DNA of 64,000 nucleotides from Chitinophaga sedimenti (GTDB lineage Bacteria; Bacteroidota; Bacteroidia; Chitinophagales; Chitinophagaceae), in contig NZ_JAKUKA010000001.1 in assembly GCF_023156195.1 (NCBI RefSeq), positions 5,767,501-5,831,500 of the forward strand, written 5' to 3'. Each line of letters starts with the position of its first letter. Within the stretch, counting starts at the first letter, position 1. The position numbers were made by a program, and so were the translations under genes. This document shows positions 63,864 to 64,000 of the stretch, piece after piece. The notes under the pieces are model-generated. The model did no database searches, had not been told where the DNA came from, and saw nothing but the letters and a program-made list of their open reading frames with translations.

Positions 63864-64000
63864 ATGCTGTTGTGTCATAATGGTAAATTCATTCCGGCAG
63901 ATAAAACGGTGCTGTCGGCCGACAACCGCTCGTTCCGCTACGGCGACGGATGTTTCGAGACAATGAAGGTGTACCAGGGACAGCTCCTTCTTGCAGATCT
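63864..64000 (+). CDS. Class IV aminotransferase, 5' part (runs off window)
   Basis: First 45 codons. MLLCHNGKFIPADKTVLSAD and NRSFRYGDGCFETMKVYQGQ match the start of fold type IV PLP enzymes (branched-chain aminotransferase, D-amino acid aminotransferase or 4-amino-4-deoxychorismate lyase). The RYGDGxFET motif is the family signature. Which of these activities it has cannot be told from this part. Confidence 0.85.
   Translation, partial: MLLCHNGKFIPADKTVLSADNRSFRYGDGCFETMKVYQGQLLLAD

Overview
The window looks like a chromosome segment of a Bacteroidota bacterium, most likely family Chitinophagaceae (Chitinophaga-like). The evidence is Bacteroidota-type promoters (TTTG, 19 bases, TAnnTTTG), few Shine-Dalgarno sites, a 14-gene nuo operon with a short NuoG, a PASTA-tailed FtsI in a canonical Bacteroidota dcw cluster, and DUF4835/DUF4296-type proteins. 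The genus is inferred, not proven.

Layout. 0-1.6 kb: 3' part of a 23S rRNA and a 5S rRNA. 1.6-4.4 kb: an SDR oxidoreductase facing hisS and a low-molecular-weight tyrosine phosphatase. 4.7-10.1 kb: small membrane proteins, a PstS-like lipoprotein and two tandem TPR paralogues. 10.2-23.7 kb: nuoABCDEFGHIJKLMN (respiratory complex I). 23.7-28.0 kb: a MacB/FtsX-type permease, a MutS-domain ATPase, a small secreted protein and rpsF-rpsR-rplI. 28.0-28.8 kb: a gap with unexplained structure. 28.8-30.6 kb: htpG. 31.0-34.9 kb: four tandem paralogous secreted alpha/beta hydrolases. 35.0-41.5 kb: recJ, a polyprenyl synthetase, an OmpA-family protein and kup. 41.7-57.7 kb, minus strand: the division and cell-wall cluster mraZ-rsmH-ftsL-ftsI-murE-mraY-murD-ftsW-murG-murC-ftsQ-ftsA-ftsZ. 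58.2-64 kb: bamD, rpoZ, coaBC, DUF4835, DUF4296, a two-subunit CoA transferase, and the start of a class IV aminotransferase.

The content is largely housekeeping: energy conservation, cell-wall synthesis and division, outer-membrane assembly, translation and CoA synthesis. The accessory parts are the hydrolase array, the TPR pair and the PstS-like lipoprotein. I found no CRISPR array, prophage, insertion sequence or recognisable defence system.

About two thirds of the genes, including essential ones (rplI, rpsR, murE, mraY, rpoZ, coaBC), carry reading-frame breaks. Almost all are explained by loss of one base, a few by loss of two, typically in short homopolymers, after A-runs followed by GG, or inside CCTGG/CCAGG. 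I read these as consensus errors in the sequence, not pseudogenes. Broken genes are therefore given as one CDS across the break, and protein lengths are for the repaired frame.
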